Both the position numbers and the translations under genes were made by a program. From Isoetes taiwanensis (lineage: Eukaryota > Streptophyta > Lycopodiopsida > Isoetales > Isoetaceae), in assembly GCA_021234155.1 (NCBI GenBank), contig JAJEKV010000095.1, forward strand, positions 869,524 to 933,523: a stretch of 64,000 nt of DNA, in the 5' to 3' direction. This document shows positions 59,520 through 64,000 of the stretch, piece after piece. Within the stretch, counting starts at the first letter, position 1; each line of letters starts with the position of its first letter. The notes below the pieces were generated by a model. It saw nothing but the letters and a program-made list of their open reading frames with translations, made no database searches and was not told where the DNA came from.

Positions 59520-61600
59520 ACTCTAGTTCTTTCTCTTACAAGTAATTGTCTCCATTGTGCAAGTAGAACTTGATGTGTATTGCTAAGACCAACATTGTGG
59601 TATTGGAATGTAAGATCGTTCAACTTATTGACATCATGTCTTCTAACATCATGTTGAGGGCAGACAAACTCTTTGAAGTCAATGGTCTGCTCTAAAAGCT
59701 CAATTACAGGGATCGGAGTGTAAGATTCTTATTTGAGCTAAAGTTGGAATGCTAAAGACCATTTTCCTTGGAGGACAAACAAAAAATCTGCTAAATATTT
59801 GAGCAATTTGATCATGAGTATGGCTTACAAGTAGAAATCCAAGCTTCACCTTTTATAAAATCACAAGGTTCACAATAAGCAAACATTATTTGATTTTATT
59901 CTCTCTAAGTAAAATCCCAAGGTTCACAATAAGCAAGTAGTGTTTGATTTGTTCTCCCTAAGAGTGTTGTCAAGTTACAGGTAGAGCACTGGCGATATTT
60001 GCTCTACCTCACACAATTCCTTGTCAAGAAAAGTGATTATAAGATTGCGGTTACCATACAGTTTAGGATTTTTCAAGAAAATCTTACTTTTAAGGTGCCT
60101 TTGAAGACCATTGCATATGCCACATGGACAGTGACAAAGCATTCCTCTGGTACATCTTTAAGAATACTGAGAAAATGAGGTAGAGTTATCTTCTTTGGGT
60201 CCATGCTATCAATTACAACCATCATGTATTCATTTCATGCTCGAGAGCCGTTTTCTATGCATAGCTAGTTTTTTTTGTGTCTAAGTTGCTTGTGTTCACG
60301 ATGCTGTGCAAAATTTTATAGAACAATAACTGTTGAATACCATGTTAGAACGTTCCCTTAAGGAAGTGTGAGAACAAAAACTTCTATTTTACTTCTTTCA
60401 AGCTCTATTTTTGAGTCTCTCTTTGAATTTTTGATCTGCACATCTTAAACACATAGACATTCTATGTTTACAGGGGATATTCACTAAATTAAATTCATTT
60501 TCCCAAAGTCTAGTGAAATGTTAGTAAGGGATGGGTTGAGAGTCATGCATATCACTTTGTAGGCATGGAAAATATCCCTCTTTGTGATGTTATCTATCTG
60601 ACGATACATGTTACTAGGGTATGGTCTCCATGTTTCGTGCACTTAAAAAACAGATTGCCCTAAGTGACTCGAAATTAACACGCTCTCAAATCGCAGAATT
60701 CTTCAGATACCTACTGTCGTAGACAACAATTTTCTAAAAGAAATTGCCAGGAAAAAATCTAAGGTTAGAGAATTAAGCCGCCTCAAACTAGGGTAAAGGG
60801 TCCTTGCCATGCCCCTAGCCCCCATCATGGTAAGGAAGGCCTGGTTTCGCTGGGCCTATGCGCCTATGAAGACGCAAGGGGTGCCACCTGACACGCACCT
60901 TAATGGCATTGCATGCCTGGTGGCCTCTCATGAATGTGCTATGGTTCATTAGGGCCGCTTCATGCCAATACTATAGTCGCGAGCCATGTCGCCAACTATA
61001 GGATAGGGGCTGCCAACTATCACGGTACCCGCCAATAATAACCGTTGCCAATTTGGCGGGCCTTTGCCAAGATACAAGCTGATCTCTCCAAAACATTCCA
61101 AATTTCTTGTTCCAAACCATTCCAGTTGGCACAGACATCCTCTGCCCCAACTATGGCAGAGGGAATTGCCTATCAAAGCCCTGATTTTTAGAAATCCAGA
61201 CTGACCAGATTTGAGACACTGTTATCATCCCTACGTTGGGTTTAAATTGAGTGTTTAGATTTCTACTTATTGAATTCGATCGATCTTTTGTGAACTCCGA
61301 GAGCTAAAGGCGAACACCTTCATCTTACATCATTGATTGTCTTAGTTCATCACTGAATTTTTGTGTTCTTCCTTAACGGAATAGACCAAATATTATGGAC
61401 CACATCAGAAGAATTAGGTTCCCCAGGTCGGGCACATTATGGGATGCTTCTCGATCTTGCCGGAGGGGTAGCCCCTTACCCAACAAGAGGTCATGTCTTG
61501 GCCCAATCCCCTATTCCTTCCTGCTCTATAACTTTCACGACTCTCAATTGCTTCACGATTCGAAACTGCATGATTACCCCAGCTGAGGTAACTACTGCGA
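59520..61600. other. Stretch without supported gene
   Basis: It contains a short direct repeat (AATCCCAAGGTTCACAATAAGC-type phrase at about 59,862 and 59,914) and coding-like shreds near 60,090-60,190 (for example FKVPLKTIAYAT). Nothing is recognisable. Confidence 0.4.
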
Positions 61601-61689
61601 CCGGATCTTCTCTAAATGTGGAGAATTTCTCCATGTACTTGCAAATCCCACATCCATATTCCTCGTCTAACTACAGCTCAGTGCTACAA

Positions 61690-62620
61690 CCATTCCAATG
61701 CCAAGGAGGCCAACCAAACAAGGTCAACAGAATGAGGAGGAAATGTTGGATATCTTAGAAGAGGATAGTGAATTTGGCAATTCGGTTAGAGAGGCATCAA
61801 GGAGATCTGATATACTAGAGTCGAATATGGCAGGATAATCCACAAACAATTGAATCATCCACACATTTTAAAAATCCTCCAAAAGAAAGAGCTTAGTTTT
61901 AGGGCAGAGCAATGTTACCTTATCTGCTATCAAGGGGAAGGCAGTAGAGATGGCTAGAGAAGGGGTTAATTCCCCCAACCAGCACACATCCAAACCAGTT
62001 TAGTACACATCCAACCCATGAGCAAACAACCTAACCAATTAATATGCAGCACACATATACAATTGGAGATGAGCACATAGATGCACATGGTGTGCTTCCT
62101 TCGCAGGTGCAAGGAACATAGGTTGGAAGATCTCAAGTATGTTTGCAAGTACCCTCCGAGTCATGTGTGCGGCCATCACAAGCCATAAGAGCAAGGAAGA
62201 GGAGTCTTGCTCCAGACCTAAAGGGAGAGTGCATATATCTAGTGATGATTTCTGTCAAGCCTTGGCAACCCAAAACGCTAGAAGGACAGAGGCCGAAAAG
62301 TTGAAGATGGAGCAACCTGCAGCTCGAAAGATCGAGGCTGTAAGGAGAAGCTGTCATTAGAGAAACAACCTCTAAGATGGATCAGATGCAGCAACCTGGT
62401 AGTCCTTTAAAGAGCACTATTATGGATGACAGGCCAAGCAAGATGATGAAGATGTGCAAGTCATATTCAGCCATGAAGATGCACACATTTACTCGGATGA
62501 TGCTCGAGTGGTGGCAGGCTGTAAGCATTGAGGGATACCTACCTCTGGTTAGACCTGTGCCAAACTCAATCAGCACACTTAGGTCACCAATGAAGAGATA
62601 GAACTTGGCCAGCAAGGAGG
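61690..62620 (+). other. Unassigned coding segments (possible decayed gene)
   Basis: A first segment reads PMPRRPTKQGQQNEEEMLDI then LEEDSEFGNSVREASRRSDI, acidic and stop-free from about 61,690 to 61,840. A second, 62,139-62,360, after an acceptor-like CTTCGCAG near 62,106, contains SRPKGRVHISSDDFCQALAT then QNARRTEAEKLKMEQPAARK, likely a helical coiled coil. A third, in another frame near 62,430-62,530, reads QDDEDVQVIFSHEDAHIYSD. The pieces look like exons or frame-shifted parts of one nuclear-type or transposon protein, but I cannot name it. Confidence 0.35.
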
Positions 62621-63067
62621 TAGAACCCCAACAAAATGCTGACATTGACCATGGCAATTCCATGAGCTAGACAGACAGGGTTGGGTGAATTATGCTGCAG
62701 CCAATTCAGGAACCCAGCATGACCAGGATAGGGCTGTGGATAAGGCAAGGATTATAAAGGAGATGGTGAAAATTAGAGTGCACTCGGATCCCCAGGGGGT
62801 GTGATTCCGGAGGACGGGATCCCACAGTAAGCATGCCTTATTGCGCAGTAACTGCGCAAAAATTGTGCAAAATCAAGGCAAAGTTTCGATGTGTTTTTCT
62901 TGCCCGATCCTCCGTGGAATCGGATGGGATTTGTTCGTGGGTGGTCGGTATCAGGTGGAGGAGAGGATTTGGTAGCAGCGGAGGAGGAAGCAGTGTGAGA
63001 GCTGCTGCAATGGAGCAGCTCGAATCCGGGCAAAAAATTTCCCAAAACTCCGTAGTAACCCATTAAG

Positions 63068-63475
63068 GCCCTTTTTCCACGGTAGTCGCAAAATACGACT
63101 GCCATATACCATATATGACACCATTTGTGACTCCAGGGCTAAAAATGAGACACACAAATTGAATCTTGCTTTTCCACTGCATGGTAGTCATAAAATATGA
63201 CACCACTAAAATACTAGTGGAAAACCATGAAAAAATAAGACACGTCTTATTTTTAGTTATATTTCAAATAAGACTAGGTGTCTTATTTTATGGCGGGGGA
63301 AATCCCCCGGAATAAAATAAGACTCCATTTACAATCCAAACCTATCCCGAACCTAAATAAGACATGTCTTATTTTCATAGTGGAAAAGTGAAATTTTTTT
63401 AAGACAATAGGTGGCCAAACGTCATTGGATAAAATATGTGACTTTCAGATATAAGGCTACCGTGGAAAAAGGGCC
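63068..63475. mobile_element. Harbinger/Tourist-like MITE, 19-bp perfect TIR
   Basis: GGCCCTTTTTCCACGGTAG at 63,067-63,085 has a perfect inverse at 63,457-63,475, and TAA adjoins both ends, which fits the 3-bp TWA target duplication of PIF/Harbinger elements. Inside, three near-palindromes of the type AATAAGACRYGTCTTATT occur at about 63,236, 63,268 and 63,354. There is no coding capacity, as expected for a MITE. It lies about 270 bases upstream of the HMG-box start codon, flanked by GGATCCC repeats (62,787 and 63,496-63,518). Confidence 0.8.
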
Positions 63476-63746
63476 TAAGTGCGCAGTTGACATTGGGATC
63501 CCCGAGGAGGGGATCCCATTAAGTGATCCCGGAGGGCAGGATCAACCCAAACCAAGGTACATTTATCTTTACCCTCCGTAGCTCCGAAGCTTCATCCGTA
63601 TACCTTAGACAACTGCAGCCTAGCATTCTAAGGCCATAGATCCGTTCTAAATAATCAAAGAACTAAATGCATTGGTTTCCGTTTATTCATGTAGACATGT
63701 ATAAAACCGTATATAAGTAGACCCTTTGAAAGAGGCGCCAAAGCAA

Positions 63747-64000
63747 ATGGCCATGGCGATGGGAAGCTCTGAAATCCCCGCCATGCCCGACGCTGTCGAG
63801 GAGAGAGCGAAGAGTGCCGATCCAAAACTTGCAAAGAAGGACAACAAAAAAGGCAAGAAGATCTCCCCTTATTTTGCATTCTGCAATCAGAACAGAGGAA
63901 AGACCAAGGCTCAATTAGTTGCAGCAGGTCAGCCTTCGTCGGCTTCACATGTCGCGAAATGCCTAGGGGAAATGTGGCGCTCTTTGTCAGATTCTGAGAA
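63747..64000 (+). CDS. HMG-box protein, N-terminal part (runs off window)
   Basis: The frame opens with ATGGCCATGGCG and stays open for all 84 complete codons to the window end. After an N-terminal stretch (residues 1-22) comes a lysine-rich segment (residues 27-40, KLAKKDNKKGKK), then the HMG box from about residue 41: ISPYFAFCNQNRGKTKAQLV, and SHVAKCLGEMWRSLSDSE at about 67-84. The pattern SPYFxFC...R...K and LGEMWRxLSDxEK marks helices 1 and 2 of an HMG box, a DNA-bending domain of nuclear proteins. Helix 3 lies beyond the window. The insertion AAGQPSSAS in the loop is longer than usual. A TATA-like TATATAAG stands near 63,708. The diverged relic at 29,322 suggests that a histone-fold segment may follow about 150 bases downstream. 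Confidence 0.8.
   Translation, partial: MAMAMGSSEIPAMPDAVEERAKSADPKLAKKDNKKGKKISPYFAFCNQNRGKTKAQLVAAGQPSSASHVAKCLGEMWRSLSDSE

Larger units (their letters stand above)
47711..64000 (+). repeat. Large direct duplication, copy 2
   Basis: Collinear with 13,396-29,600. This copy has the better reading frames for the histone-fold gene, the 91-residue gene and the HMG-box gene, which suggests a more accurate consensus in those places. At some CAG/CTG sites, for example near 61,022, copy 1 looks the better one. Confidence 0.9.

Overview
The window reads as nuclear DNA of a land plant with a large, transposon-rich genome. The basis is AT-rich repeat DNA with nested plant-type transposons (CACTA, Helitron, L1-type LINE, Ty1/copia, Harbinger-like MITE), exon-like segments with GT-AG borders, and an HMG-box gene of plant type. 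I see no rRNA or functional tRNA gene, no operons and no bacterial signals. I cannot name the species.

Layout. 1-13,395 is a graveyard of transposons: diverged direct repeats and a tRNA-like SINE head, one end of a CACTA element (to 1,512) abutting a LINE 3' end that was itself split by a 253-bp insert (2,546-2,798), a second LINE tail, a TTCTA microsatellite, and three Helitron-type 3' ends (4,371; 6,133; 12,651). Inside the stretch bounded by the last two ends lie two phased exon-like segments (10,177-10,212 and 10,409-10,527). 13,396 to about 29,600 is present a second time at 47,711-64,000, directly after a 13-base N gap. It holds small unassigned coding remnants, a gene for an NF-YC / Pol epsilon-C type histone fold, a 91-residue gene with a duplicated promoter, a reverse-strand LINE tail, several MITEs and direct repeats, and at its right end an HMG-box gene that runs off the window. 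At 29,320-32,100, copy 1 continues into a diverged paralogous unit in which an HMG-box relic, a histone-fold relic, an acidic tail and a relic of the 91-residue gene follow each other.

32,100-47,697 is single-copy here: a CCATT microsatellite, a decayed reverse-strand Ty1/copia pol (integrase, reverse transcriptase, RNase H; 33,430-36,430), unassigned open segments, three fields of a degenerate AGATTC repeat (two direct, one inverted), and a 4.6-kb block rich in CG dinucleotides that I could not assign.

Two points stand out. First, outside one well-preserved island around the 91-residue gene, the two copies disagree mainly at CAG/CTG and neighbouring CG sites, and either copy can be the altered one. 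This is more like methylation-linked long-read base-calling error in an unresolved (haplotype or overlap) duplication than like ordinary divergence. Second, the HMG-box and histone-fold segments occur in order as one block, suggesting an uncommon two-domain chromatin protein or a neighbouring gene pair. Most open frames listed here are interrupted, and part of that damage may be consensus error rather than biology.
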